From NCBI GenBank assembly GCA_905478225.1, contig CAJQHR010000012.1:1-64000 (forward strand): a stretch of DNA of 64,000 nucleotides, in the 5' to 3' direction. A model generated the notes under the pieces. That model ran no database searches. It was not told the DNA's origin and worked only from the letters and a program-made list of their open reading frames with translations. The position numbers and the translations under genes are program-made. Positions 8,468-17,717 of the stretch are shown in pieces; positions within the stretch are counted from its first letter, which is position 1; each line of letters begins with the position of its first letter. This DNA is from an uncultured Crocinitomix sp. (lineage in GTDB: Bacteria > Bacteroidota > Bacteroidia > Flavobacteriales_D > Crocinitomicaceae).

Positions 8468-9145
8468 ATGAATAGACTCAGTCATAGCGAAGAAAATTAC
8501 TTGAAAGAAATCTTTCATTTATCGGGTTTAACTGATAAACGCGTTTCTACAAATAGTTTGGCTTCAAGGTTAAATTCAAAAGCATCTTCCATTACAGATA
8601 TGCTTCAGAAATTGTCAGACAAAAAGCTGGTGAAATATGTCAAATATAAGGGATGTGATTTAACGAAAGAAGGAGAGCGCATTGCCATTCAAATCATTCG
8701 TAAACACCGTTTATGGGAAACTTTTTTGGTCAGTAAATTGAGTTTTGGTTGGGAGGAAGTGCATGACGTTGCTGAACAATTAGAGCATATAGATTCTGCC
8801 AAATTAATTGATTCGCTTGATCGTTTTTTAAACTATCCCAAATTTGATCCACATGGCGACCCGATTCCAGATAAAGATGGAAACATAGTCTATCGAAAAT
8901 CAAAAATAAAATTAATAGATGCAGCTGTAAATTCGCGCGTTGAAATTGTTCGGGTAAATGAAGATTCATTAGCCTTATTGAAGTTTCTAGAGCGCCATGA
9001 ATTGACCTTAGGAATTGAATTATATGTATTAGAAAAATTTCCTTTTGATGATTCACTGTCAATTCGGATAGTGGGCGGTTCAGAAATCAACCTTTCAAAA
9101 AAAGTGACCGAAAGCATTGCAGTAAAATTCATTTCAAAAATATAA
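8468..9145 (+). CDS. DtxR/MntR-family metal-dependent transcriptional regulator
   Basis: A 225-residue repressor-type protein. Residues 1-75 form the winged helix (SEENYLKEIF, then SLASRLNSKASSITDMLQKL as the helix-turn-helix); 76-145 form the metal-binding and dimer domain; the C-terminus is FeoA/SH3-like. Metal ligands are recognisable: His80 in RKHRLWE, and Glu103, Glu106 and His107 in VAEQLEH. Glu at the position that is Cys102 in DtxR is the MntR-type pattern, pointing to Mn(II) rather than iron, though position 10 is Asn, unlike MntR Asp8. FDPHGDPIP follows as in related proteins. It lies within the uptake operon it probably controls, overlapping the next gene by one base. Confidence 0.9.
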   Translation: MNRLSHSEENYLKEIFHLSGLTDKRVSTNSLASRLNSKASSITDMLQKLSDKKLVKYVKYKGCDLTKEGERIAIQIIRKHRLWETFLVSKLSFGWEEVHDVAEQLEHIDSAKLIDSLDRFLNYPKFDPHGDPIPDKDGNIVYRKSKIKLIDAAVNSRVEIVRVNEDSLALLKFLERHELTLGIELYVLEKFPFDDSLSIRIVGGSEINLSKKVTESIAVKFISKI

Positions 9146-10059
9146 TGATGAAAAAAATAGCCGTATTTATTGTTCTAATAGTAATCGTTACTAGCTGCCG
9201 CTTAGAAGAAACAGAGCGCCGAGGACCATTGCACATTGTAACGACAACTGGCATAATCGAGGATGTGGTTGAGAATATTGTTGGAGATAGTGCAGAGGTA
9301 TCTACATTGATGGGCCCAGGTACAGATCCACACTTGTATAAACCAACCCCTGCGGATATAGAATTATTGGATGAAGCAGATATTATTATATCAAACGGCT
9401 TGCATTTAGAAGGCAAAATGGCTGATATGTTAGACAAATACAGTTCTGAAAAGCCTGTCATTAAAGTTTCTGATGGCATTGATAAAAAACAGATCATTAA
9501 ATCTGCCGACTTTGAGGATTCTTTTGATCCACATATTTGGTTTGACAGTGAAATTTGGATGTATGGAATGGAGCATGTGGCAAACGAATTGGCCCGAATA
9601 GATGAGGACACTGCTGGTTATTATTGGGGGAATTTCATAGCGTATAAAGCACAAGTAGAAGATTTAGATCAATTTGTTCGTTCGTCATTAGCAAGTATTT
9701 CAGATTCGGCAAGAGTTCTGATCACCTCACATGATGCGTTTTCGTACTTTGGAAAACGATATGGACTAGAAGTAAAGGGAATTCAAGGGGTCTCAACCTT
9801 GTCTGAAGTGGGTTTAAAAGACATTTCCAATATGGTAGATTTTGTAATTGAGCGTAAAATTAAATCGATCTTCATTGAAACATCAACTTCTGATAAAACA
9901 GCCCAATCCATTGTAGATGGAGCGAAGGACAAGGGCTACGATTTGGCGTTAGATGGACCGTTATTTTCTGACGCTCTAGGTGAACCCGATTCAGAAGGAG
10001 GAACATACATTGGCATGCTGAGAACAAATGTGAGGGTAATCGTGGAAGGATTAAAATAA
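9145..10059 (+). CDS. Metal ABC transporter substrate-binding lipoprotein (TroA/ZnuA family)
   Basis: Captures a divalent metal in the periplasm and delivers it to the permeases encoded downstream. The 304-residue protein has a lipoprotein signal with lipobox VTSC (Cys18). The four expected ligands are visible: His63 in GTDPHLYKP, His130 in FDPHIWFD, His196 in TSHDAFSYF and Asp276 in LFSDALG, i.e. the His3Asp set of TroA-type proteins. There is no long His-rich loop typical of dedicated zinc ZnuA. Metal choice between Mn and Zn stays open, with the MntR-like regulator favouring Mn. The ATG overlaps the regulator stop (TAATG). Confidence 0.92.
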   Translation: MMKKIAVFIVLIVIVTSCRLEETERRGPLHIVTTTGIIEDVVENIVGDSAEVSTLMGPGTDPHLYKPTPADIELLDEADIIISNGLHLEGKMADMLDKYSSEKPVIKVSDGIDKKQIIKSADFEDSFDPHIWFDSEIWMYGMEHVANELARIDEDTAGYYWGNFIAYKAQVEDLDQFVRSSLASISDSARVLITSHDAFSYFGKRYGLEVKGIQGVSTLSEVGLKDISNMVDFVIERKIKSIFIETSTSDKTAQSIVDGAKDKGYDLALDGPLFSDALGEPDSEGGTYIGMLRTNVRVIVEGLK

Positions 10060-10069
10060 GGGTTTGAAG

Positions 10070-10861
10070 ATGAAAGAAAAGTGCGCAATAGAAGTTCATA
10101 ATTTAACCATAACCTATGGTGGAGCTCCTGTTTTATGGGATGTAGATTTTGAATTACCTGCAGGTCAAATAATTGGCGTCATTGGACCGAATGGTTCGGG
10201 AAAAACGACACTGTTAAAAACCATAATGGGTTTACTAGAACCGTCTAGTGGTTACGTGAAAATATTCAATCAAGATTTATCAAAAATGCGAGAGCGAATC
10301 GCCTATGTGCCGCAAAGAGAAAGCGTTGACTGGGATTTTCCAGCCAGTGTTTTTGACGTTGTGATGATGGGTCGTTATCGAAAAAATAATTTATTCAAAC
10401 GGACCAATAAAATAGATGTAGAAATAGTTGAAGAGTGTATTGAAAAGGTAGGATTAACAGAATTTAGAGATCGACAAATTGCACAACTGTCCGGCGGGCA
10501 ACAACAGCGGGTGTTTATTGCAAGAGCCTTAGCTCAAAAAGCAGAAATATACTTAATGGATGAACCATTTGTTGGAGTGGATGCCGCCACCGAAAATTCA
10601 ATCCTAAATTTATTGGAAGAAATGCGAAACACGGGTAAAACCGTCCTTATTATTCATCATGATTTACAAACCGTGTCAGATTATTTTGACTATTTGGTAC
10701 TGTTGAATACGCGCCTAATTGCCAAGGGCACTCCGCAAGATGTATTAACTAAAGAAAACTTGACAAACGCCTATGGGGGACAATTAACCTTGTTGGCAAA
10801 AGTGGCGAACCTCATTAAAGAAAATCAATTTCCAATTCGTGAGAAGGATGTGGATCTTTGA
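10070..10861 (+). CDS. Metal ABC transporter ATP-binding protein
   Basis: The cytoplasmic ATPase that powers the metal importer. In the 263-residue protein all ABC motifs are intact: Walker A GPNGSGKTT at 39-47, Q-loop Gln82, signature LSGGQQ at 140-145, Walker B YLMDEP at 161-166 and the H-loop HHD near 197. It groups with the TroB/ZnuC/MntB type by its short length and the RESVDWDFPASVFDVVMMGRY segment. ATG 10070 is preferred over an open TTG six bases upstream. It lies 10 bases after the binding-protein gene. Confidence 0.95.
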   Translation: MKEKCAIEVHNLTITYGGAPVLWDVDFELPAGQIIGVIGPNGSGKTTLLKTIMGLLEPSSGYVKIFNQDLSKMRERIAYVPQRESVDWDFPASVFDVVMMGRYRKNNLFKRTNKIDVEIVEECIEKVGLTEFRDRQIAQLSGGQQQRVFIARALAQKAEIYLMDEPFVGVDAATENSILNLLEEMRNTGKTVLIIHHDLQTVSDYFDYLVLLNTRLIAKGTPQDVLTKENLTNAYGGQLTLLAKVANLIKENQFPIREKDVDL

Positions 10862-10917
10862 TTCAATGATAATATCAAATTCTAAATACTTCACCAAATA
10901 AACGAACTACAACCGCC

Positions 10918-12201
10918 TTGCAAACCTTCATAGACTTTATATCATTCAAAGACCCCAACGTTTTTTACGTGGTAATAGGTATGATTTGCATTAATTCTTC
11001 CTCGGCGCTAATTGGGAGTTTTGCTTATTTGCGCAAACGTTCGCTTATTGGAGATGCCGTGGCACATTCATTGTTGCCAGGTATTTGTTTGGGATTTATC
11101 ATGGCGGGAGAGAAGAATATGATTTACCTCTTTTTTGGGGCGTTCTTTACGGGGTGGCTTTCCACATATTTAGTGGATTATATCGTGAATCGATCTAAAA
11201 TAAAGCAAGATGCAGCTATTGGAATTGTTTTGTCCAGTTTTTTTGCATTGGGCATAGTATTGTTGACGTTTATTCAGAATGGTGTCTACACAGATCAAGG
11301 AGGCTTGAATCATTTTCTGTTTGGACAAGTGGCAGCCATTAATAAAGACGAACTCTTACTTTTTGCCGTTGTTTTGGCTGTAATTGTCCTCTCCATAATT
11401 GTTTTTTATCGCTCATTTATTATCGTTTCTTTCAATTCAGATTACGCCAAGTCCATTGGATTGCCGGTTAGATCAATTGAATTTTTAATGACTTCCTTAA
11501 CCGTATTAGCTATTGCAGCGGGAATTCAAGCGTTGGGTGTTGTATTAATTTCAGCACTAATAGTTACGCCTGCAGCTGCAGCTCGTTTTTGGACGCATAG
11601 CTTAGGACGCATGCTGGTAATCGCGGTTGTATTCTCTGTGTTTTCAGGTTTAGTGGGGGCTTATATATCTTATGCTAACTCACAAACTCCAACAGGACCA
11701 TGGGTCGTAATGATTCTATCTACCATTACCTTAATTTCTTTTATAGGTTCAACAAAACGCGGTATTTTGGCGCGGTATTTAAAAGCGCGGAATAATAAAT
11801 CCAAAATCTTATTAGAAAATATTCTCAAAGCCATTTATCATTATCACGAACGGCAAGACCGACAAAAAGAATTGAATTTATCTCTTGCTCCAGCAGAAAT
11901 ATTGAAAGTCCGGCGTTTTGATACGGCAGATTTGCGACATGGACTTAATCAATTAATTCGGAGAGGATTTATTGGGTACCGGGGTAATAATTATTACTTA
12001 ACAGAAGAAGGCATGACCGAGAGTAAACGAATTGTAAGACTCCACCGTTTATGGGAGCAATATTTATTAAAGCGCACGTCTATAGATGCCTTTCACGTGC
12101 ATTCAGGTGCTGAAGCCATTGAGCATATCCTATCTCCAGAAATTGAAAAAGAATTGGAGAAAGAACTCGGCATAAGTGGAATTCCAACAGAAGATTTTTA
12201 G
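10918..12201 (+). CDS. Metal ABC transporter permease fused to a DtxR-like domain
   Basis: Residues 1-285 are an ABC-3 family permease with about eight membrane spans and the conserved RSLIGDAVAHSLLPG and LIVTPAAAARFWT segments. Residues 296-427 form a cytoplasmic DtxR/MntR-like unit: winged helix from ENILKAIYHYHE to YYLTEEG, then RLHRLWEQYL and VHSGAEAIEH, keeping the likely metal ligands His376, Glu399, Glu402 and His403. This tail could sense cytoplasmic metal and gate the transporter, or bind DNA at the membrane; both are inference. The start is TTG 10918, since no in-frame ATG exists before residue 22 and the N-terminus matches relatives. A 57-base gap separates it from the ATPase gene; the next gene follows with no gap. 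Confidence 0.88.
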   Translation: MQTFIDFISFKDPNVFYVVIGMICINSSSALIGSFAYLRKRSLIGDAVAHSLLPGICLGFIMAGEKNMIYLFFGAFFTGWLSTYLVDYIVNRSKIKQDAAIGIVLSSFFALGIVLLTFIQNGVYTDQGGLNHFLFGQVAAINKDELLLFAVVLAVIVLSIIVFYRSFIIVSFNSDYAKSIGLPVRSIEFLMTSLTVLAIAAGIQALGVVLISALIVTPAAAARFWTHSLGRMLVIAVVFSVFSGLVGAYISYANSQTPTGPWVVMILSTITLISFIGSTKRGILARYLKARNNKSKILLENILKAIYHYHERQDRQKELNLSLAPAEILKVRRFDTADLRHGLNQLIRRGFIGYRGNNYYLTEEGMTESKRIVRLHRLWEQYLLKRTSIDAFHVHSGAEAIEHILSPEIEKELEKELGISGIPTEDF

Positions 12202-13083
12202 ATGAGCGATTTTTGGATCATATTAACCGCATCAATCGTAGCTATAAACGCTGGTTTATTAGGTTGTTTTTTATTGTTGCGTAAAATGGCAATGGTTGGT
12301 GATGCAATTTCACATGCCGTATTACCAGGAATTGTAATCGCCTATTACTTTAGTGGTGATAAAACATCCGGTCTTTTATTATTGGGTGCTACATTAACCG
12401 GAGTGCTTGCCTCATTTATAATTGATTTTTTGTCACGTAAAGCTAAAATTCAAGGAGATGCATCAATTGGAATAACCTATACGCTCTTGTTCGCATTAGG
12501 AATGATTATGATTTCAACCTGGATGCAAGGCAATGTGGATATTGATATGGAATGTGTGCTCTATGGCGATATCGCCTTAATTCACATGGATAAAATTATA
12601 GTCGACGGGAATTTATATTTAGGACCTCGCGCATTTTTTGTTGAAATCATAGCCTTTGCAATTATTGGATTCAGTTTATTGTTTGGATTTAAAGGATTTA
12701 AACTATTAGCGTTCAATATTGATTATGCCCGTTCACTCGGTATTAATACAGGGAAATGGCATTATGCGCTAATGACTTTGGTTTCGTTAACCACAGTTGT
12801 CGCTTTTGAGGTTGTTGGAGCGGTTTTGGTCGTGGGCTTTTTGATTATTCCACCCGCTACGGCTCAATTGGTTTCTACCAAGCTAAAAGTGATGCTTTTA
12901 CTCACTTGCATTTTTGGAATCTCGGCAGTGATATTGGGTTATTACTTAGCCATATGGTGGAACGTAAGTATCACAGGTGCCATGGTCATGGTTTCTGGAA
13001 TCATCTTTTTCGGTGTGTTAATCGGACAACGTATCCTAAAATCCAACAAGCAAAACGTTGAATTTGCTGAGGGTCAATTTTAA
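12202..13083 (+). CDS. Metal ABC transporter permease (second subunit)
   Basis: A 293-residue ABC-3 family permease with about eight hydrophobic spans and the conserved MAMVGDAISHAVLPGIVIAY and GFLIIPPATAQL segments. It lacks the DtxR-like tail of its partner. Two different permeases in one operon fit a TroC/TroD-type heterodimer, the layout of Mn/Fe/Zn importers, rather than the ZnuB homodimer. It starts directly after the partner's stop codon and ends the operon; no strong terminator was found in the 165 bases before the convergent SurA-like gene. Confidence 0.92.
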   Translation: MSDFWIILTASIVAINAGLLGCFLLLRKMAMVGDAISHAVLPGIVIAYYFSGDKTSGLLLLGATLTGVLASFIIDFLSRKAKIQGDASIGITYTLLFALGMIMISTWMQGNVDIDMECVLYGDIALIHMDKIIVDGNLYLGPRAFFVEIIAFAIIGFSLLFGFKGFKLLAFNIDYARSLGINTGKWHYALMTLVSLTTVVAFEVVGAVLVVGFLIIPPATAQLVSTKLKVMLLLTCIFGISAVILGYYLAIWWNVSITGAMVMVSGIIFFGVLIGQRILKSNKQNVEFAEGQF

Positions 13084-13248
13084 TATTCTATTCGGTTTTT
13101 GACACACGGCCTATTGGAAGCATGGACAATGCGATCTAGTGCTTCAAATAAGTTTCAGCAATAAAAATCACCTCTTTTTTTGCTTCCACTTGATTTTCGT
13201 CACGCTGACAGCTGCGGCCACATTGCTCATCAAATTTTGTTTTAGTAA

Positions 13249-14652
13249 TTAACTCGCACTTCGAATCCAGCTGTACTTGAACTTACAACCCTTCAAATAG
13301 TTTTTGTCAATTTGAACGTAATTACCTGAAATTTTAGATTCAATCCAAGCATCAATAACCATTTGCCTTTTTTCGTTTAAAGCCGCCATTTCAATTAATT
13401 GTCGATCAGTTTTTAAACTGGCAATATGTGGCTCAGACTTTGCAATAAGTTTCACAATTCTAATTCCTTGTTTTTGTTCTTGATAGTTGTCATATAAAGA
13501 AGGGGTAGAGAACTTGTTCACACTCATTCGCTCAATAATTCGTGACATTTGAGGATCAATCTCATTAATATTTTGAATGTCCCATAAATAATCTCCTGAA
13601 TAAGGGTTCACAATTTGACCCCCATTAAATTTCGAGTTTTCATCATCACTAAATCGTCGTGCCGCTTCTTCGAAGCTAAGGTCTCCTTTTGTAATAGCGC
13701 TGTGTACACTGTCAATTGTAGTTGCGGCTTTTACCAAAGCCTGGTCGCTTACAGAAGGTGCAATTAAAATATGGCGGCAATGGAAATTATCTCCTTTACG
13801 CTCTAATAACTGAATGATGTGATAGCCATATTGCGTTTCTATTACCTCAGAAATTTCGTTTGGTTCTAAGTTAAACAAGGCACTTTCAAATTCAGGAACC
13901 ATTGTTCCTCTCGATTGCCAGCCTAAGTCACCACCGCTAATTCTACTTCCAGGATCCTCTGTGTAAAGTGTGGCAGCAGTTGAAAAGCGTTGTTTTCCAC
14001 TTTCTATTTCGCTTTTGATTTGAGCCAATTGCTTAAATGCAATTTCTTTGTCCTTTTGTGTGATAATCGGGTACATTACAATATGCGCCACCGTCACTTT
14101 CGAGTTGATATAAGGGATGCTATCTTTCGGTAATTTTTTAAAGAATTTTTCAACTTCACTCGGCGTAATTTTCACATTTTGCGTAATGGTTCTTTTCATC
14201 TCATCTGCTAAAAGTCTTTTCTTAATCATTTCAAAGAACTCGGCTTTTATCTTAGCAACAGATTTTCCATAAAACTCTTCCAACTTCTCTATACTCCCAA
14301 TTTGACCAGCAATATAACGGATTCTTTCTTCCATTTCGCGATTCACATCTACATCTTCTACAGTCACACTATCAATTTTGGCTTGGTTCACCAATAATTT
14401 TTCGTACAAGAACTCTTCTAGTATAGCGCAATCAGAATCCTTATCACCCTCAACACCACTTTGCAATAATTGAAGTCGTTGTTGTTGAATATCTGACAAT
14501 AAAATAATTTCATCTCCAATTTGAGCAACGATTTTATCAATCACCTTTGCTTCATTTCCTACTTGAGCGAAAATCGCGCTAGATCCTACTAATAGAAACC
14601 CCAATAAAAGCATTGCTTTGCTGTTAATAAATAGTGACGTTACCGTTCTCAT
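13249..14652 (-). CDS. SurA-like periplasmic peptidyl-prolyl isomerase/chaperone
   Basis: A periplasmic folding factor for outer-membrane proteins. From the chosen start the product is 467 residues: signal peptide MRTVTSLFINSKAMLLLGFL...IFAQ, a SurA N-domain (KVIDKIVAQIGDEIILLSDI onward), then two parvulin (rotamase) domains, the first around VTVAHIVMYP...GGDLGWQSRGTMVPEFE...YGYHIIQL and the second, more divergent, around CRHILIAPSVSDQ...GGQIVNP. The open frame extends to 14688, but ATG 14652 gives a normal positively charged signal-peptide start; ATG 14613 would lack it. The chosen start overlaps the upstream lipoprotein gene by 29 bases, so the two are probably coupled. Confidence 0.88.
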   Translation of the reverse strand: MRTVTSLFINSKAMLLLGFLLVGSSAIFAQVGNEAKVIDKIVAQIGDEIILLSDIQQQRLQLLQSGVEGDKDSDCAILEEFLYEKLLVNQAKIDSVTVEDVDVNREMEERIRYIAGQIGSIEKLEEFYGKSVAKIKAEFFEMIKKRLLADEMKRTITQNVKITPSEVEKFFKKLPKDSIPYINSKVTVAHIVMYPIITQKDKEIAFKQLAQIKSEIESGKQRFSTAATLYTEDPGSRISGGDLGWQSRGTMVPEFESALFNLEPNEISEVIETQYGYHIIQLLERKGDNFHCRHILIAPSVSDQALVKAATTIDSVHSAITKGDLSFEEAARRFSDDENSKFNGGQIVNPYSGDYLWDIQNINEIDPQMSRIIERMSVNKFSTPSLYDNYQEQKQGIRIVKLIAKSEPHIASLKTDRQLIEMAALNEKRQMVIDAWIESKISGNYVQIDKNYLKGCKFKYSWIRSAS

Positions 14653-15493
14653 ATGCATTTTTAATAATATCATTCTTAATCTTCTCACGCAAATTCTTAA
14701 TCCTTAAATTAATAATTCGTGCTTTAATATTTTCACGCTCAAAACTAATAGGCGAGGTGCTGTTCTTTAATTTATAATCTAATATGTTTAAAAAGTAGTA
14801 AAAGCCACTCTCTTCAAAACGAATTTTTGATCGTTTAAGTATAAATCGATCCTTGTTAATATCATGCAAAGGTATCTCTTTTAAGAGATCATCAAAGTAG
14901 ATCCAGCTTTCATAATCATAATAAAAATTAGAAGCATACATTTTTGCATAAATATCAATGGTTTCAATGTCTTCATCTTTTCTCAATTTATAGGCCGATC
15001 CTATTTTATCAATATCAGGCGCATCCAAGGGGATTTTCAAATAAAGTACCTGAACTAAATAATCATTGAGTTGAAAATCATCTTGATGATCTGCATAATA
15101 CTTCTCAATCTCTGTTGAACTTACGCTTGTATCCAATTCTGCTTCAATCCGTTGATTTTCTAACTGGTTGATCAATAAATCATTTCTAAACTCTTCAATG
15201 CGACGATCAATAGATCCCATGTCCATGTTTTCATCTTGCTCTGCCTCGTTCACTAAAATTCTTTCTGCTACCCATTCATCAACATAGCGTGAAACAACTT
15301 CCGCACTGTCTAATTGTGAATAAGCTAAAAAGGAGACATCTGCTGCATGTAATTCGCTTTCACCAACTTTGGCGAGCAACCTCCCTTTGTCAACGCTTCC
15401 TCCGCACGAGGCGCTGCTTATGATCAATATGAGCAACAGTCCCCTTGATTTAAGGAAATAAGTTGGTTTTAATATCTTTCTTAAGTTGCGCAT
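14624..15493 (-). CDS. SurA N-domain-like lipoprotein without a rotamase domain
   Basis: A 289-residue protein with a lipoprotein signal (LLILIISSASC, Cys30). The mature part opens LLAKVGESELHAADVSFLAY, resembling the start of SurA/PpiD-type chaperones, and continues as a helical, charged domain. No parvulin core motif (GGDLG or GYHIIKL type) is present, so isomerase activity is unlikely and a chaperone or accessory role is inferred. It lies between two SurA/PpiC genes and overlaps the downstream one. An exact TACATTTG promoter box (15516-15523) sits 23 bases upstream. Confidence 0.75.
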   Translation of the reverse strand: MRNLRKILKPTYFLKSRGLLLILIISSASCGGSVDKGRLLAKVGESELHAADVSFLAYSQLDSAEVVSRYVDEWVAERILVNEAEQDENMDMGSIDRRIEEFRNDLLINQLENQRIEAELDTSVSSTEIEKYYADHQDDFQLNDYLVQVLYLKIPLDAPDIDKIGSAYKLRKDEDIETIDIYAKMYASNFYYDYESWIYFDDLLKEIPLHDINKDRFILKRSKIRFEESGFYYFLNILDYKLKNSTSPISFERENIKARIINLRIKNLREKIKNDIIKNAYENGNVTIY

Positions 15494-15515
15494 TCGCAGT
15501 TAACAGGCTCAGTTA

Positions 15516-15523
15516 CAAATGTA
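15516..15523 (-). promoter_or_regulatory. -7 box (TACATTTG) for the SurA-like pair
   Basis: Exact TAnnTTTG match on the minus strand, between the terminator at 15531-15571 and the lipoprotein start at 15493, giving a leader of about 16 bases. Confidence 0.5.
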
Positions 15524-15530
15524 GTCATAA

Positions 15531-15571
15531 AAAAAACCAACCCTTCGCTTTGCTTATAGAGTTGGTTTTTT
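15531..15571 (-). terminator. Terminator after the large PpiC gene
   Basis: AAAAAACCAAC (15531-15541) pairs with GTTGGTTTTTT (15561-15571) around a 19-base loop; read on the minus strand the stem ends in a T run. It lies 19 bases beyond the stop of the 15590-17662 gene. Confidence 0.75.
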
Positions 15572-15589
15572 ATTTAACAATAATTAGGT

Positions 15590-17662
15590 TTATTCACCAC
15601 CCAGGCCGTAAAGCGCCGTTTCGTGAACTTTGATTGTATATTTTTTACGCAGTGCTTCTAACCACTCTTTTTCTAATTGATTTTGGTAAGCAGCAGTCAC
15701 TAATCCACGTGCTTCTGAAAATTCACGACCTCTTGGTGCCATGGTTTCTTCCACATCAAACACATAGTATACGCCTGCATTTTTGTAAGGTTTATTTAAA
15801 CCATTATTAAAAGATTTAAGTTTATATCTTGTATGTTTTGCTTTTTTAACCTGCTCTTTATATTTCTGCTGTGTTGCTTCATCTGAGTCGTCAGAAATTT
15901 TAGGAATTACTTTTAATGGTTTTCTTACTTTAAAAGCTTCGGTAGTCTCTGAATTGTAAACCTGGTTACGCACTTTTGCATTCAATTCCGAATCCTGATT
16001 TAACTCTTCAATAATTTGCTTCGACTCTGCACCAGCTTTAATCATTTTAACAATTGCCTTTGCCGTTTTTTTATCTTTAGCCGTGTATAAATCACCTTTA
16101 TAGCGAGTGTCATAGGTAAAGTCAGCTTTGTGTGCCTCATAGTAATTTTTGATTCCGGTCGTGTCTTTAGACGCTTTTTTCCAAATTTCGTCTTGCATAA
16201 TTTCGAATACTAATATTCCATCTGCATATTCTTGAATTAATGATTTGAATTCAGGATATTTTCTTTCCAATTGGCTGTCTTCATATTTCACAACCCATTC
16301 CTTCACCATGTCGTTGTAATGATCTTCAACCAGCATCTGTTTGTCAACACGACGGATTTTAGATTGGTGACTAAGAATGTAATCTTCCAATTCTTTTAAA
16401 GTCGCTGAATTCTCTTTGAAATCGAATAAAGCATCATCCTCATGCGCTCTGTTCGCCATTCCTTTCCAAGCTCCTAAGTAAATTTCATCACCCATTGTAT
16501 TATAGATATATGGCAATACTTTTTGGCCATAACTTTTAAAGTTATACTGCTTTTTCAAATCTTCGATAAAAGCTGCCTTTGTGGTTTCCGCGCGCATATC
16601 ACGTTCAACTCTCAATTTCAATTCACGTTGCAATTTTTCGTATGTAAGAACTGGGATAATCTGAATTCTTTTAATAATATGGTATCCGAAAATCGTTTTT
16701 ACCGGTTTTGAATATTCCCCATCATTTGCAATAGCAAATGCTGCTTTTTCAAATTCAGGAACCATGCGCTGTTTTGCTCCAGAACCGAATAGAGGCAAAA
16801 CCCCACCTTTGGCTTTAGAGGATTGGTCGTCTGAATATTTAGCAGCTAAATCCTCAAATTTCTCTCCTGCTTCCAATAGATCATATATTTCATTAATTTT
16901 TTTCTCGGCTTTCATCTTATCCTCATCTGCAGCTTTTTCATCTGCTAAAATCAGAATATGAGCCGTTTCAATCATTCCTTGAGCGGGACGATTGTCAATT
17001 ACCTTAATTAAGTGGTATCCAAAACGAGTTCGAACTGGCATAGTTATTTCTCCAACAGGGGTTTTAAATGCTGCGTCTTCAAAAGGATAAACCATTTGCA
17101 AGGCTGAGAAATAACCTAAATCGCCACCATTTGATGCAACTGATGGATCTTCAGATCCACCTTTTCCTTTTGCAACCTCTTCAAATGATTTGCCATTCAA
17201 AATTAGGCGACGTAAAGCCATTGCACGAGAATATGCCTCAGCCGTATCAGCTGGACTTGGATCTGTTTTTAAACGAATTAAAATATGACTTGCCCTAACT
17301 TCGTTTGCTGTTCTATCATAGGCCTCTTTAACCAACTCTTCATTTTTAGTTTTATCCGTCATATAAGGCAATGAAAGCTGCTTACGGTATTGCGCCAATT
17401 CACTTACAAGACGAGGAATAGTATCATATTGCAAGGTTTGCGCTTCCTTAACTTTCAATTTATAATTGATGAACAACTCCATATAATCCGCTAATGAATC
17501 TTTAACAAAAGAAGGCTCGTCGTTATTTTTTGAATAAATGTATAGAAACTCGGATGCACGAATGTTATCTCCATCAATTGTAAGCACTATAGGGTCTAAT
17601 TCTTGTGCAATTGATCCTAGTGATAATACAAGTCCAATTAATAATAATTGTAATTTTTTCAT
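15590..17662 (-). CDS. Large periplasmic PpiC-type peptidyl-prolyl isomerase
   Basis: A 690-residue exported isomerase/chaperone. Signal peptide MKKLQLLLIGLVLSLGSIAQ, an N-terminal helical region with LTIDGDNIRASEFLYIYSKN, then two consecutive parvulin domains: one from ASHILIRLK to FGYHLIKVID (about 135-240) and one from TAHILILADEK to FGYHIIKRI (about 245-345), both with intact GG(D/V)L and FGYH(L/I)IK cores. The long C-terminal half is charged and helical, without a recognised motif. The open frame continues upstream into guaB, but ATG 17662 starts the signal peptide exactly and avoids the overlap. It lies 55 bases after the guaB stop, so read-through from guaB is possible. Confidence 0.92.
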   Translation of the reverse strand: MKKLQLLLIGLVLSLGSIAQELDPIVLTIDGDNIRASEFLYIYSKNNDEPSFVKDSLADYMELFINYKLKVKEAQTLQYDTIPRLVSELAQYRKQLSLPYMTDKTKNEELVKEAYDRTANEVRASHILIRLKTDPSPADTAEAYSRAMALRRLILNGKSFEEVAKGKGGSEDPSVASNGGDLGYFSALQMVYPFEDAAFKTPVGEITMPVRTRFGYHLIKVIDNRPAQGMIETAHILILADEKAADEDKMKAEKKINEIYDLLEAGEKFEDLAAKYSDDQSSKAKGGVLPLFGSGAKQRMVPEFEKAAFAIANDGEYSKPVKTIFGYHIIKRIQIIPVLTYEKLQRELKLRVERDMRAETTKAAFIEDLKKQYNFKSYGQKVLPYIYNTMGDEIYLGAWKGMANRAHEDDALFDFKENSATLKELEDYILSHQSKIRRVDKQMLVEDHYNDMVKEWVVKYEDSQLERKYPEFKSLIQEYADGILVFEIMQDEIWKKASKDTTGIKNYYEAHKADFTYDTRYKGDLYTAKDKKTAKAIVKMIKAGAESKQIIEELNQDSELNAKVRNQVYNSETTEAFKVRKPLKVIPKISDDSDEATQQKYKEQVKKAKHTRYKLKSFNNGLNKPYKNAGVYYVFDVEETMAPRGREFSEARGLVTAAYQNQLEKEWLEALRKKYTIKVHETALYGLGGE

Positions 17663-17717
17663 TTTCGTTTCATTTTTTGTTTTTTGACTATGTTTCACGT
17701 CTATAGTCCTTGACGTA

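Noticed and set aside
9129-9611. 160-codon open frame on the minus strand inside the TroA-like gene
   Set aside because: It is antisense to a well-supported lipoprotein gene, has serine-rich shadow composition and no recognisable domain.
13130-13248. About 40-60 open codons on the minus strand after the SurA-like gene, with several cysteines (FDEQCGRSCQ, KKEVIFIAETYLKH)
   Set aside because: No start codon, overlaps the SurA-like 3' end and no homologue recognised; could be a scrap but support is too thin.
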